Below are positions 1 through 7,265 of a DNA stretch of 13,980 nt, in pieces. Position numbers and translations under genes: made by a program. The notes below the pieces were generated by a model, which saw only the letters and a list, made by a program, of their open reading frames with translations, did no database searches and was not told the origin of the DNA. This stretch comes from JAFGED01 sp034430835 (GTDB lineage: Bacteria > Chloroflexota > Anaerolineae > B4-G1). Within the stretch, counting starts at the first letter, position 1. Each line of letters opens with the position of its first letter. The stretch is from contig DAOUDX010000198.1 in assembly GCA_034430835.1 (NCBI GenBank), positions 1 through 13,980 of the forward strand, read 5' to 3'.

Positions 1-1
1 C

Positions 2-415
2 TTCCGCCTGCAACTGCCCGCGATGCTGGCCATGGTCCGGGCGCTGCTGGTGCGCGTGGGCAGCGAGCAGTATGCCGTGCCCTCGGCTTACGTGGAGCAT
101 ACCATCGAGATCGAGCCGGAACACATTGAGCACGTCGGGAAGCAGGAGTTGTACGACCTGGGGACGGGCGTGCTACCTCTGCGTCACCTGGGCGAGCTAT
201 TGGCCACCCCCGAACGCGGTCCCCAGCCGCGCCACGCCTTGGTCGTCCAGCGGGACGGGCAACCCCTGGGCCTGTGCGTGGACGACGTGCTGGGCCACGA
301 GGAGATCGTGGTCAAGCCGCTGCCCCAGGCGCTGCGCGGCACCCCCGGCCTGAGCGGGGTGACGATCCTGGGCGAAGGACAGGTGGTATTGATTCTGGAC
401 GTGACAGGACTGTGA
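2..415 (+). CDS. CheA-like chemotaxis histidine kinase, C-terminal CheW-like domain (5' partial)
   Basis: The reading frame is open from the window edge, so this is the 3' end of a longer gene. The visible part is about 137 residues. It begins with 'LPAMLAMVRALLVRVG', which matches the junction where the ATPase domain of CheA kinases (typically 'LPLTLAI..LLV') runs into the C-terminal CheW-like regulatory domain. The rest fits that beta-barrel domain: 'YAVPSAYVEHTIEI', 'VLPLRHLGELL', 'ALVVQRDGQPLGLCVDDVLGHEEIVVK' and 'VVLILDV'. The domain docks the kinase onto CheW and receptor arrays at the membrane, and the kinase phosphorylates CheY-type regulators. An internal ATG at 23 exists but would cut off the conserved LP motif, so I treat it as internal. 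No receiver domain follows the CheW-like domain, unlike ChpA/PilL hybrids. It could belong to a motility or type IV pilus system; the window does not show which. Confidence 0.8.
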   Translation, partial: FRLQLPAMLAMVRALLVRVGSEQYAVPSAYVEHTIEIEPEHIEHVGKQELYDLGTGVLPLRHLGELLATPERGPQPRHALVVQRDGQPLGLCVDDVLGHEEIVVKPLPQALRGTPGLSGVTILGEGQVVLILDVTGL

Positions 416-416
416 T

Positions 417-1502
417 ATGGCAAACTTGACTATCGAGATCGCCGGCCTCCATCTCGCCAACCCCGTCGTGCCCGCCGCCGGGCCGCCGGGATGGAACGGG
501 GAAGCAATGAAGGCATGTGCCGCAGGCGGTGCCGGGGCTATTGTCTCCAAGACCGTCTCGGTGCAGCCCGCCGTGGTGCCCACGCCCAACATGGCGCGCA
601 TCCCCGGCGGCTTCCTGAATACCGAGCTGTGGTCGGAGCTGCCGGTGGAGCAGTTTATCGCGCGGGAGTACCCGATTGCGAAGGAGGCAGGCGTGCCTCT
701 CATCGTCAGCCTGGGCTACACCGCCGACGAGATCGCCCAACTAGCTCCCCGCGTGCGCCCTTTCGCCGACGCATTGGAACTTTCCACCCATTACATCGGC
801 GACGATCCCTCACCGATGATGGACGCCATCCGTGCCGCCAAGGATGCGGTGGAGGTACCAGTGTTCGTCAAGCTCAGCCCTTTTCGAGACATGCAGACGG
901 CTGCCCAGGCCGCCGCCCAGGCCGGGGCCGACGGCATCGTGGCCATCAACTCCTTTGGCCCGTGCCTGGGAGTGGACACGGAGACCGGGCGACTGCTGAT
1001 GGGCAGCAAGGAGGGATACGGCTGGCTCTCCGGTCCAGCGCTCAAGCCGCTGGCCCTGCGCTGCGTTTTTGACGTTGCCCGGGCGGTGGACTTGCCCATC
1101 ATCGGCGTTGGGGGTATAACTGGCGGTACCGACGCAATCGAGTTCTTCATGGTGGGCGCCTCTGCCGTGGGTGTGTGTACTGCCGCCATCCTCAAGGGGC
1201 CACAAGTCTTTGGCAAGATCGCCAACGAGATCGATCAGTGGCTCGATGCGCACGGCTACGACTCGGTGGAGGCCGTGCGAGGGCTGGCGACCCGTCGCTG
1301 GGAGGAGCGTGCGTTTCGCACGGCCCACGTGCCGCCGGAGCTGGACGTGGATGTCTGTACCGGCTGCGGCCTGTGCGAGACCAGTTGCGTCTATGACGCC
1401 ATCCATGTGGTAGAGGATAAGGCACGACTCGCGCCAGAAAAATGCTACGGCTGCGGCCTGTGCGTCACGCGCTGCCCGGTGCAGGCGCTTTCGATCGGGT
1501 AG
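417..1502 (+). CDS. PreA/dihydroorotate dehydrogenase-like flavoprotein with C-terminal 2x[4Fe-4S] ferredoxin domain
   Basis: This 361-residue soluble oxidoreductase has two parts. Residues 1-300 form an FMN-binding TIM barrel of the dihydroorotate/dihydropyrimidine dehydrogenase superfamily. Supporting motifs are 'LANPVVPAAG' (14-22), 'SKT' (44-46), 'VFVKLSP' (149-155), 'AINSFGP' (176-182) and 'PIIGVGGITGGTDAIEFFMVGA' (227-248), which fits the family's second PROSITE signature. Residues 310-361 carry two ferredoxin motifs, with Cys 314/317/320/324 and 343/346/349/353, enough for two [4Fe-4S] clusters. This order resembles PreA, the catalytic subunit of bacterial NAD-dependent dihydropyrimidine dehydrogenase. 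The stretch where relatives have Asn-x-Ser-Cys-Pro reads 'ELSTHYIGDD' (121-130), so the usual catalytic Cys is missing there. The substrate may therefore be neither dihydroorotate nor a dihydropyrimidine. The start lies one base after the preceding TGA, which suggests translational coupling. No PreT-like partner is in view. Confidence 0.8.
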   Translation: MANLTIEIAGLHLANPVVPAAGPPGWNGEAMKACAAGGAGAIVSKTVSVQPAVVPTPNMARIPGGFLNTELWSELPVEQFIAREYPIAKEAGVPLIVSLGYTADEIAQLAPRVRPFADALELSTHYIGDDPSPMMDAIRAAKDAVEVPVFVKLSPFRDMQTAAQAAAQAGADGIVAINSFGPCLGVDTETGRLLMGSKEGYGWLSGPALKPLALRCVFDVARAVDLPIIGVGGITGGTDAIEFFMVGASAVGVCTAAILKGPQVFGKIANEIDQWLDAHGYDSVEAVRGLATRRWEERAFRTAHVPPELDVDVCTGCGLCETSCVYDAIHVVEDKARLAPEKCYGCGLCVTRCPVQALSIG

Positions 1503-1552
1503 GCGCGCTTGGTTGGTAGCCGACGATTCATCGCCGAAGTGCGAGGAGGAAC

Positions 1553-2350
1553 ATGGCAGACAACCCGCTACAACAAGGCATTGCCGCGCTCAAGGCAGGC
1601 GACAAAGCGCAGGCGCGGCGCTTGCTGGGCCGGGCTATTCAGCAGAACCCACGAGACGAACAGGCGTGGCTGTGGCTCTCCGGCGCGGTCGATACCGATC
1701 GGGAAAAGCTGACTTGCCTGAAGAAGGTGCTGAAGATCAACCCGGAGAACGAGAAGGCGCGCAACGGAATAGCGGCGCTGGAAAAGAGACGACTCAGTGC
1801 TCCTTCTGAGTCACAACCGGAACAGCCCTCCCAATTCACCCGATGGCCCACCCCTGCAGAACTCGAGTCCCACCAGCATATCTCTGAGTTACTGGATCAC
1901 TCTCAAACACTGGAACAGATGTCGCCGGAAAACCGCAGGGCACTGCAAGGGTACACCCAACTCATCGCTCATGAACTGACTGGCGGCACAGCTACTCGAA
2001 ATGAAATCGTCGAGCGCCTCGTCAAACGGGGATTTCCACGAACAGCAGTAGATCAACTCATCAGCCAGATCGAGAAGACAAAACAAATCCGCAAACGTGG
2101 CCTACGAACCCAACGCATGCCACTCTGGGGCTGGCCGTTCTTCGTAGCATGCGCATTGATCCCGGTGATTTCACGGGGTGGCTGTATTCCTATCGGAATA
2201 GGGCTTACTGGCGCTTCGCTATGTGCAGCCATCGCACTGGATACAAGGCGGAACATTGGTCTGAGAATCGCTCTGTGCACCGCCGCGACCATAGTGTGTT
2301 GGGCAATATTGCTCGCCATGATGTTTGGCATGTTCGCAGACTCCTCATGA
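1553..2350 (+). CDS. TPR-module membrane protein of unknown function
   Basis: This is a 265-residue protein with a strong Shine-Dalgarno (GAGGAGG, 6 bases before the ATG). Residues 4-80 are a short tetratricopeptide-type solenoid: 'GIAALKAGDKAQARRLLGRA', then 'AWLWLSGAVDT', then 'CLKKVLKINPENEKARNGI', a helix-turn-helix pattern typical of TPRs that mediate protein contacts. A polar linker follows (about 82-105), then a helical segment (107-178) containing 'EIVERLVKRGFPRTAVDQLI'. The C-terminus has two or three hydrophobic segments (about 191-206, 211-229 and 236-260), so the TPR part is probably cytoplasmic and anchored to the membrane. A similar N-terminal module starts the L,D-transpeptidase protein at 10250. 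The second half is visibly less GC-biased at third codon positions than its neighbours. I recognise the module but not a function. Confidence 0.75.
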   Translation: MADNPLQQGIAALKAGDKAQARRLLGRAIQQNPRDEQAWLWLSGAVDTDREKLTCLKKVLKINPENEKARNGIAALEKRRLSAPSESQPEQPSQFTRWPTPAELESHQHISELLDHSQTLEQMSPENRRALQGYTQLIAHELTGGTATRNEIVERLVKRGFPRTAVDQLISQIEKTKQIRKRGLRTQRMPLWGWPFFVACALIPVISRGGCIPIGIGLTGASLCAAIALDTRRNIGLRIALCTAATIVCWAILLAMMFGMFADSS

Positions 2351-2460
2351 GACCTTTTCCCCACAGAGATATCCGGCATTCCAGTCCGCAGCCCGCACCA
2401 ACAAGTCGGCGCCTCGGTAGCGCCTTGTAGAGTGCAGAAAAGGGTCAAGGAGCCAACACC

Positions 2461-2928
2461 ATGTGTAAACAACCCAACTCCCGCATGTGCTTCCTCTGTG
2501 GCCTGCAGAACCCGGTCGGGCTGAAGCTGGCCTTTTACGACGACCCGGAGAACCGGCAGGTGCGAACTGAGTTTGTCATCCCAGCCGAGTACCAGGGCTA
2601 CCCGGGCGTCGCCCACGGCGGCATCGTCGCCGCCATCCTGGACGAGACCGCCGGGCGGGCGGTGATGCTGGACGGTAAGCACGACAACCTGTTTGCGACG
2701 ATGCGGATCACCGTCCGCTACCGCCGCCCTACCCCCACCAAGACACCGCTGATTGCTCTCGGATGGGTAGAGAAAGAAGGGGGAATGACCACGAAGGTGG
2801 CCGGGGAGATTCGCTTGCCCGATGACACCGTCACCGCCGAGTGCGAAGCCCTGCTGGGGCCGGTGCCGGAGGAATTCCAGGCCGGGTGGGAGCCGGAGAG
2901 GCCGTACTGGAAAGTGTACGACGATTAA
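2461..2928 (+). CDS. PaaI/YigI-type hot-dog fold thioesterase family protein
   Basis: This 155-residue protein is of a size usual for single hot-dog domain acyl-CoA thioesterases. The fold signature is 'YPGVAHGGIVAAILDETAGRAV' (47-68): the central hot-dog helix with His52-Gly-Gly and an acidic pair Asp61/Glu62, placed as in PaaI-like 4HBT enzymes. 'RITVRYRRPTP' (82-92) matches the next strand. The N-terminus has a Cys10-x2-Cys13 pair in 'CFLCGLQNPVGL', a motif common in a subgroup of these proteins; metal binding is possible but not shown. The likely role is hydrolysis of an acyl-CoA or other thioester in the cytoplasm; the substrate cannot be read from sequence. AAGGAG (2447-2452) sits 8 bases before the ATG. 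The stop codon ends one base before the stop of the convergent ABC permease gene, so neither gene has room for its own terminator in between. Confidence 0.8.
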   Translation: MCKQPNSRMCFLCGLQNPVGLKLAFYDDPENRQVRTEFVIPAEYQGYPGVAHGGIVAAILDETAGRAVMLDGKHDNLFATMRITVRYRRPTPTKTPLIALGWVEKEGGMTTKVAGEIRLPDDTVTAECEALLGPVPEEFQAGWEPERPYWKVYDD

Positions 2929-2929
2929 C

Positions 2930-4159
2930 CTACACCCCCCGCATCAATGCCCACTCGCGAGAGAAGGCGTAAGCGGCCAGAAGGACAGACCCTACGGCAT
3001 AGAGAGCCGCCGCCCCCCACGCCAACACCAGCGCCCCAGGCGCAATGCCACCTCCAAATAGATCGCGCATTGCCACCAACACACCTACCACCGGGAGCGC
3101 GTACACAGCCGCTGGCGGTCTGGTAACGACGGCGAAGACGGCCAGGAGCGCTATCCCCGGCAGCAGCAGTTGCAACACGGTCAAGAAGAGGCCAGACTCC
3201 CGGTAGTTCTTGGCAAAGGTACAAACCGCCGCCACGAGCCCATTCGCCATCGTCATGAAGGGCAGCATCAGCAACGCCAGCCAGAGCACCACCAAGCCCA
3301 GGGCGCCAAACTGAACAGAAAAGGAGGCTGCAAGACCACTGAAGCCAGACGACATCGCGGAGAGCAGGAACGTGTAGCCAAGACTGTCCAACGACCACAG
3401 TCCGATGGTGATGGTCGAGACGACGACGCTGAGCGCAACTTTTCCCAACACGATCCCAACCCGACTGGCCGGAGTGACGAGCAGCGACTCCATCGTGTGC
3501 CGCTCCTTCTCACCAACGGTCATAGAAGCCACCAGGCTCAACCCACCGCTGAGGGCCCATGAGGTAACGAGCAGAGGCAGAAAGATGCTGGTCAGCGAGG
3601 ACGGAGCCTCCTCGCTGGCGACGACTGCAGTGGCGGCCACGCCCGTCGGGGCGGCTGTCATGCGCTCCAGACGGATCGGCTCCAACCATTCCCGTCCCAG
3701 ATCGCGCCGGCTCAACCGGTCCGTCAGCACCTCATTCCCATAATCGCTCAATGCGCCTTGAATGGCGAGCACAGCGAAATCGGGCAACCATCCATTGCGG
3801 CTGCTGGTCAGCTTGAGCGTGATTGGCTCCTCGGCCTCCAGCAATGCGCCGGTCCCGGGCGGAATCTCAAGCACGGCCATCAGCTCGCCACTCTGGAGCG
3901 CCTGCTCCGGATCGGACGGCATACCGACCAGATCCAATACCTGAGACTCCTCCAGCTTGGCGACGAGGCCCGGCAGTTGATCCCCGTTCACGACGAGGAT
4001 AGGAATTCCCTGGCCAGCCTGACGCGCGATCTGCCACACAACAAACACGCCCGCCACCGCGCCCAAGAGCGGCACGGCCAGTGGCACGGCGAAGAGGAAG
4101 AGGAGCGCCCGCTTGTCACGCAGTAAATCGCGCGCCTCTCTGACAAAGATGGTGCGCAT
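2930..4159 (-). CDS. ABC-2 type exporter permease, NatB-like
   Basis: This is the membrane subunit of an ABC exporter, 409 residues from the ATG at 4159. The layout matches NatB/ABC-2 permeases: one N-terminal membrane helix (about 19-43), a large extracytoplasmic domain (about 45-188), then five or six helices (about 191-214, 235-257, 285-310, 325-345, 356-367, 380-399). The hallmark loop 'MTVGEKERHTMESLLVTP' (213-230) corresponds to the GEKERGT-type motif of NatB permeases that couples to the ATPase. The reading frame extends upstream to 4264, but that part lies inside the ATPase gene. The ATG at 4159 falls four bases after the ATPase stop, with AGGGTG just upstream, and the protein then begins with the usual 'FVREARDLLRDKRAL' entry helix. 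It probably exports an ion or small molecule; NatB proper exports Na+, but I cannot assign a substrate. Confidence 0.85.
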   Translation of the reverse strand: MRTIFVREARDLLRDKRALLFLFAVPLAVPLLGAVAGVFVVWQIARQAGQGIPILVVNGDQLPGLVAKLEESQVLDLVGMPSDPEQALQSGELMAVLEIPPGTGALLEAEEPITLKLTSSRNGWLPDFAVLAIQGALSDYGNEVLTDRLSRRDLGREWLEPIRLERMTAAPTGVAATAVVASEEAPSSLTSIFLPLLVTSWALSGGLSLVASMTVGEKERHTMESLLVTPASRVGIVLGKVALSVVVSTITIGLWSLDSLGYTFLLSAMSSGFSGLAASFSVQFGALGLVVLWLALLMLPFMTMANGLVAAVCTFAKNYRESGLFLTVLQLLLPGIALLAVFAVVTRPPAAVYALPVVGVLVAMRDLFGGGIAPGALVLAWGAAALYAVGSVLLAAYAFSREWALMRGV

Positions 4160-4163
4160 CACC

Positions 4164-4958
4164 CTAAACACGTCTCCGCCTCCGCCAGAATTGATACCAA
4201 CGGCGCTGGCGACTCTGCGCCCACAAGTCGGTCCGCAGCCGCTCCTCGCCCACGATGCGCACAAACGCCTCCTCCAGGTTGCCCGCTCCCGCCTGGGCGA
4301 TGAGTTCCGCTGGCGTGCCCACGGCCTGCAACTGCCCCATGTGAATGATGGCGACGCGGTCGCACAATCGCTGCGCCTCGGCCATCAGATGAGTCGAGAT
4401 CAGCACGCACCGCCCCTCCTGGCGAAAGCGATCGATCAGCGCCCGCACGCTCCGGGTGCTCATCACGTCCAGGCTGGCCGTGGGCTCGTCGAGGATGACA
4501 TTGGGCGGATCGTGAATCAGCGCCTGTCCCAGCACAACGCGGCGGCGCATACCGGCGGAGAACCCTTCTGCGCGCCGGTCAGCAAAGTCCGCCATCTCCA
4601 ACATTTCCAGCAAGGCATCCACGCGTCGATCCAGCTGGGGACCATCCAGACCATGAAGGCGACCATAGAATCGGAGATGCTCGCGAGGAGAGAACCGATC
4701 GTAAAGACCGGCACTCTCGACCAGAAGACCAACACGGGCACGCACCCGCGCGCTTTCCCTACTCGTATCCAACCCATCCACCAGGGCCGCGCCAGCGGTG
4801 GGTTTCAGCACAGAGGCGATCAGGCGCAGGATAGTCGTCTTGCCCGCTCCGTTGGGGCCAAGGAGACCGAACACCTCACCGTCACAGCAGACAAAGGATA
4901 CACCGTCCACGGCCACGAGTTTTCTGAAATGTTTGGTGAGTTTTTGCGTTTCAATCAT
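4164..4958 (-). CDS. ABC transporter ATP-binding protein, NatA-like
   Basis: This 264-residue ATPase would drive the permease encoded directly downstream. Visible motifs are Walker A 'GPNGAGKTT' (34-42), a NatA-type loop 'LLVESAGLYDRFSPRE' where the usual Q-loop glutamine is replaced, the variant signature 'FSAGMRRR' in place of LSGGQ, Walker B 'VILDEPTASLD' and the switch histidine in 'LISTHLMAE'. All essential residues are present. The C-terminus is very basic ('RRRRRV'). No Shine-Dalgarno precedes the ATG: only 11 bases separate it from the T-tract of the terminator behind mreB, and an in-frame stop closes the frame upstream, so no earlier ATG exists. Expression therefore depends on read-through from mreB, a promoter inside the hairpin region, or SD-independent initiation. 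The gene pair (4-base spacing) is a co-transcribed exporter. Confidence 0.88.
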   Translation of the reverse strand: MIETQKLTKHFRKLVAVDGVSFVCCDGEVFGLLGPNGAGKTTILRLIASVLKPTAGAALVDGLDTSRESARVRARVGLLVESAGLYDRFSPREHLRFYGRLHGLDGPQLDRRVDALLEMLEMADFADRRAEGFSAGMRRRVVLGQALIHDPPNVILDEPTASLDVMSTRSVRALIDRFRQEGRCVLISTHLMAEAQRLCDRVAIIHMGQLQAVGTPAELIAQAGAGNLEEAFVRIVGEERLRTDLWAQSRQRRWYQFWRRRRRV

Positions 4959-4969
4959 CGAGCAATCGC

Positions 4970-4999
4970 AAAAGGCACGAGCTGGAACTCGTGCCTTTT
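4970..4999 (-). terminator. Intrinsic terminator after mreB
   Basis: This is a perfect 12-bp inverted repeat, AAAAGGCACGAG (4970-4981) and CTCGTGCCTTTT (4988-4999), with a 6-base loop. Read on the - strand it follows the mreB stop (5022) and ends in CTTTTG, giving a GC-rich stem with a short U-tract. Because the arms begin and end in A and T runs it could act on either strand. It lies immediately upstream of the ABC ATPase start, so partial termination could set expression of the exporter relative to mreB. Confidence 0.8.
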
Positions 5000-5021
5000 C
5001 CTCATCACTCCTGATTCACTT

Positions 5022-6026
5022 CTACAAGTCCGGCACGCTGCGCTTCAGAATCTCATAGTCCTCCAGCGCCTGCAACGCACCACGCGCCACGCAGGCGATG
5101 GGCGCGTCGGCCACGTAGGCGGGCACACCCGTCTCGCGCGTGATCAGTTCGTCCACCTTACGCAGCAGCGACCCGCCGCCGACGAGCACCATGCCGCGAT
5201 CGATGATGTCCGACGACAGCTCCGGCGGCGTCTTTTCCAGCACCGACTTGATCACACCGAGCACTGCCGAGAGCGGCTCGGCAAGCGCCTCGGTCACTTC
5301 CTCGGAGCTGATGGTGATGGTGCGCGGCAGCCCGGCGACTTGATCGCGGCCCTGCACCTCCATCTCCATCTCCTCCTCCAGCGGCAGCGCCGAGCCGATG
5401 CGCAGCTTGATCTCCTCTGCCGTCGGCTGGCCGATCATCAAGTTGTACTTACGGCGGACGTAGGCCGCGATGGCCTCATCGAACCGCAGGCCGCCCACGC
5501 GAACCGAGTTCGCCGCCACGATGCCATTCATCGCCACGACGCACGCCTCGGACGCCCCACCCCCTAGATCCACGACCATGTTGCCTGAGGGCGTCCCGGT
5601 CGGCAAGCCCGCCCCTATCGCCCCGGCCAGCGGCTCGGGGATCAAGTGCACCCGACCTGCGCCCGCGTCCAACGCAGCCTCGCGCACCGCGCGTTTCTCC
5701 ACACTCGTCACTCCGTACGGCACACTGATCATCACCCGCGGCTTGAACAAACTCGCGCCGCCGCAAGCCTTGCGGATGAAATATTGCAGCATACGGTGAG
5801 TCACCCGGTAGTTGGCGATGACACCGGCCTGCATTGGGCGCACCACGTCGATGGCGTCCGGCGTGCGGCCGAGCATGGCCTTGGCCTCCTCGCCGACGGC
5901 GACGATCTTGTACTCCTCCGACGAGATGGCGACGACCGACGGCTCCTGCAGAACGACGCCCCGCCCGCGCACGCACACCAACACATTAACCGTGCCTAGG
6001 TCAACCCCTAGCTGTTTCGCAAACAT
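5022..6026 (-). CDS. mreB: Rod shape-determining protein MreB (actin homologue)
   Basis: This 334-residue protein is of normal length for MreB. It forms membrane-associated filaments that position elongation-phase peptidoglycan synthesis. Actin-fold nucleotide motifs appear in order: phosphate-1 'GVDLGTVN' (7-14), 'RPMQAGVIANY' (63-73), 'SVPYGVTSVEKRAVREAA' (101-118) and 'LIPEPLAGAIGAGL' (128-141) with the catalytic Glu131. Phosphate-2 is 'DLGGGASE' (153-160, where most MreBs have DIGGGTTE), and the adenosine motif is 'LVGGGSLLR' (281-289). The start is well supported: AAGGAG stands 6 bases before the ATG, with a -35/-10 pair upstream. mreC and mreD, usual downstream partners, are absent; instead a terminator and an ABC exporter follow. 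It could be one of several MreB/Mbl paralogues. Confidence 0.92.
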   Translation of the reverse strand: MFAKQLGVDLGTVNVLVCVRGRGVVLQEPSVVAISSEEYKIVAVGEEAKAMLGRTPDAIDVVRPMQAGVIANYRVTHRMLQYFIRKACGGASLFKPRVMISVPYGVTSVEKRAVREAALDAGAGRVHLIPEPLAGAIGAGLPTGTPSGNMVVDLGGGASEACVVAMNGIVAANSVRVGGLRFDEAIAAYVRRKYNLMIGQPTAEEIKLRIGSALPLEEEMEMEVQGRDQVAGLPRTITISSEEVTEALAEPLSAVLGVIKSVLEKTPPELSSDIIDRGMVLVGGGSLLRKVDELITRETGVPAYVADAPIACVARGALQALEDYEILKRSVPDL

Positions 6027-6074
6027 TGAGTCTCCTTCTCACCGGTCGCTCCCCGCTTGGAGCAAGGCGGCAGA

Positions 6075-6103
6075 ATGATACACGACTTCGGGGGATTTGT
6101 CCA
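6075..6103 (-). promoter_or_regulatory. Candidate sigma-70-type promoter for mreB
   Basis: On the - strand, TGGACA (6103-6098) is followed after exactly 17 bases by TATCAT (6080-6075). That is five of six matches at the -35 and five of six at the -10. The predicted start is near 6068, giving a leader of about 40 bases that contains the strong mreB Shine-Dalgarno. The -35 box begins 6 bases after the stop of the upstream SDR gene, so mreB can be transcribed independently of it. Confidence 0.6.
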
Positions 6104-6108
6104 GCGCT

Positions 6109-7041
6109 TCAATAGCCCAGAACGAAGCGTAGCAGGTTGCGTCGCCATGCCCGCTTCTCGCGCAGATATTCAAGGCCCTGGGCAAAGCGACGAGGCTCAA
6201 ACCCAAAGTGACGCGGGATCGTCGCCAGATCCGTCGCGCTTCCCACAGCGATGACGTCCAACCAGCGGGGTGGCACGGGCGTGCGGGGGATCAATGCGTC
6301 AGACACCTCGACCAGGACTCGCGCCAGCGGTGCGCGGATGCGAAACAGCCGCTTCCGCACTCCGACCGCCGCCAACACGTGCACCACCATCTGCTCGACC
6401 GAAAAGTGCTCCGGGCCACCAAGGGGAATGGTCTGCCCGATCAGGTCGTCTCGCTCAAGCGCAGTGACGATACACGTCACTAGGTCTTCGATCCACAGAG
6501 GCTGAAAGCTGGCCGGTCCCGGCTCGGGAAGGGGCATCACGAACGGCATCGCCTTGGCCAACATGGCCAACATCGTGACGAAGGTATCTTCCGGGCCGTA
6601 TGTGACGGCAGCCCGGAGGATAGTGTAGTCCAAAGCACTTGCGCGCACCTCCGCCTCTGCCTCCCCCGTGGCTCGGAAGATTGGATAAGCGGAAGCACGG
6701 TCGGCTCCCAACCGGCTCAGGTAGACGAAACGACGTACGCCCGCCTCTCGCGTTGCCTCGATCAGATTCGCCGTGTGTTCGGCATAGTGCTCCAGCCTCG
6801 CCTCCCGGCCAAGCGCATCTTCCCCTACCAGATGCAAGACCGCCGTCACACCCTGCATTGCCGTACGCAGGGCGGGTAGATCGTCCATACTGGCAGAGAC
6901 AGTGGAAAAGGGAATGCCTTCGGGGAGGCGCTGCTCGCGCCGAGATGGGGTCAGAAGACAACGCAGGTCGGCCTCTTCAGCAGCCAAACGGCGCACGACG
7001 GCCCGCCCCACGAATCCTGTAGCGTTGGTGATCAGTATCAT
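6109..7041 (-). CDS. NAD(P)-binding atypical SDR / NmrA-like protein (NDUFA9-like)
   Basis: The 310-residue protein opens with a Rossmann strand and dinucleotide loop 'MILITNATGFVGRAVVRRL' (Thr5, Gly9, Gly12, the TGxxGxxG-like pattern of extended and atypical SDRs). Further family landmarks are 'VTAVLHLVGE' (65-74), 'VRRFVYLSRLGA' (102-113), 'YPIFRATGEAEAEVRAS' (119-135), 'YTILRAAVTYGPEDTF' (139-154) and 'FQPLWIEDLV' (179-188). At the YxxxK catalytic position it has Tyr119-x3-Arg123, so the classical lysine is replaced; many atypical SDRs bind NAD(P) without dehydrogenase activity. The C-terminus is basic. An open frame extends to 7131, but that extension lies against the tRNA terminator and lacks the fold; the ATG at 7041 starts exactly at the first strand. 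A -10-like TAGAAT (7081-7076) lies 35 bases upstream without a convincing -35. The role could be redox sensing, quinone or lipid metabolism, or complex I-associated; not resolvable here. Confidence 0.8.
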   Translation of the reverse strand: MILITNATGFVGRAVVRRLAAEEADLRCLLTPSRREQRLPEGIPFSTVSASMDDLPALRTAMQGVTAVLHLVGEDALGREARLEHYAEHTANLIEATREAGVRRFVYLSRLGADRASAYPIFRATGEAEAEVRASALDYTILRAAVTYGPEDTFVTMLAMLAKAMPFVMPLPEPGPASFQPLWIEDLVTCIVTALERDDLIGQTIPLGGPEHFSVEQMVVHVLAAVGVRKRLFRIRAPLARVLVEVSDALIPRTPVPPRWLDVIAVGSATDLATIPRHFGFEPRRFAQGLEYLREKRAWRRNLLRFVLGY

Positions 7042-7120
7042 TCCAATGTTTCTGTGACCTTGCCAGACAAACGCGATTCTAACTGCGATGTCGGCAAGAA
7101 CCAGACGCAAAGTGGATACG

Positions 7121-7171
7121 AAAAAGACCAAGGGGCCGCGGGATCCGAGGTCGGAGCCTTACCTCTTGGTC
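7121..7171 (-). terminator. Candidate intrinsic terminator downstream of tRNA-Gly
   Basis: Read on the - strand from 7171, GACCAAGAGG pairs with CCCCTTGGTC (7135-7126) with a single A-C mismatch and is followed directly by TTTTT (7125-7121). The 26-base interior can fold a small hairpin (TCCG...CGGA, 7155-7144), making a branched stem. It starts 17 bases after the tRNA 3' end. It would stop tRNA transcription before the SDR gene, whose start is 80 bases further on. Confidence 0.6.
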
Positions 7172-7187
7172 ACGAGGCGGAGAAAAG

Positions 7188-7260
7188 AGCGGGCGACGGG
7201 ACTCGAACCCGTGACCTTCTCCTTGGCAAGGAGACATTCTACCAACTGAACCACGCCCGC
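7188..7260 (-). tRNA. tRNA-Gly (anticodon GCC)
   Basis: A 73-base cloverleaf reads on the - strand from 7260. The acceptor stem GCGGGCG (7260-7254) pairs perfectly with CGCCCGC (7195-7189). The D arm is GTTC/GAAT with loop AGTTGGTA. The anticodon stem TCTCC/GGAGA closes the loop TTGCCAA, giving anticodon GCC (7227-7225), which reads GGC/GGT glycine codons. The T arm ACGGG/CCCGT closes TTCGAGT. The discriminator base is U, the usual bacterial glycine identity base. The 3' CCA is not encoded and must be added after transcription. The gene stands alone with its own promoter and a terminator-like hairpin. Confidence 0.96.
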
Positions 7261-7265
7261 TGAAA

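Noticed and set aside
2401..2428. Hairpin before the thioesterase gene (GGCGC/GCGCC with ACAA/TTGT outer pairs)
   Set aside because: There is a three-base bulge and no T-tract follows, so I do not call it a terminator.
4160..4264. Upstream extension of the ABC permease
   Set aside because: The extra 35 residues lie inside the ATPase gene and are unlike permease N-termini; the ATG at 4159 follows the ATPase stop by four bases.
4113..5567. A 484-codon open frame on the + strand
   Set aside because: It runs antisense to the ABC ATPase and mreB, both of which have intact motifs, and its translation is His/Arg/Gln-rich without any fold.
7042..7131. Upstream extension of the SDR protein to 7131
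   Set aside because: It overlaps the tRNA terminator hairpin and precedes the first Rossmann strand with unrelated sequence.
7188..7260. tRNA-Gly as an integration site
   Set aside because: No integrase gene and no repeated tRNA 3' end are visible in the window.
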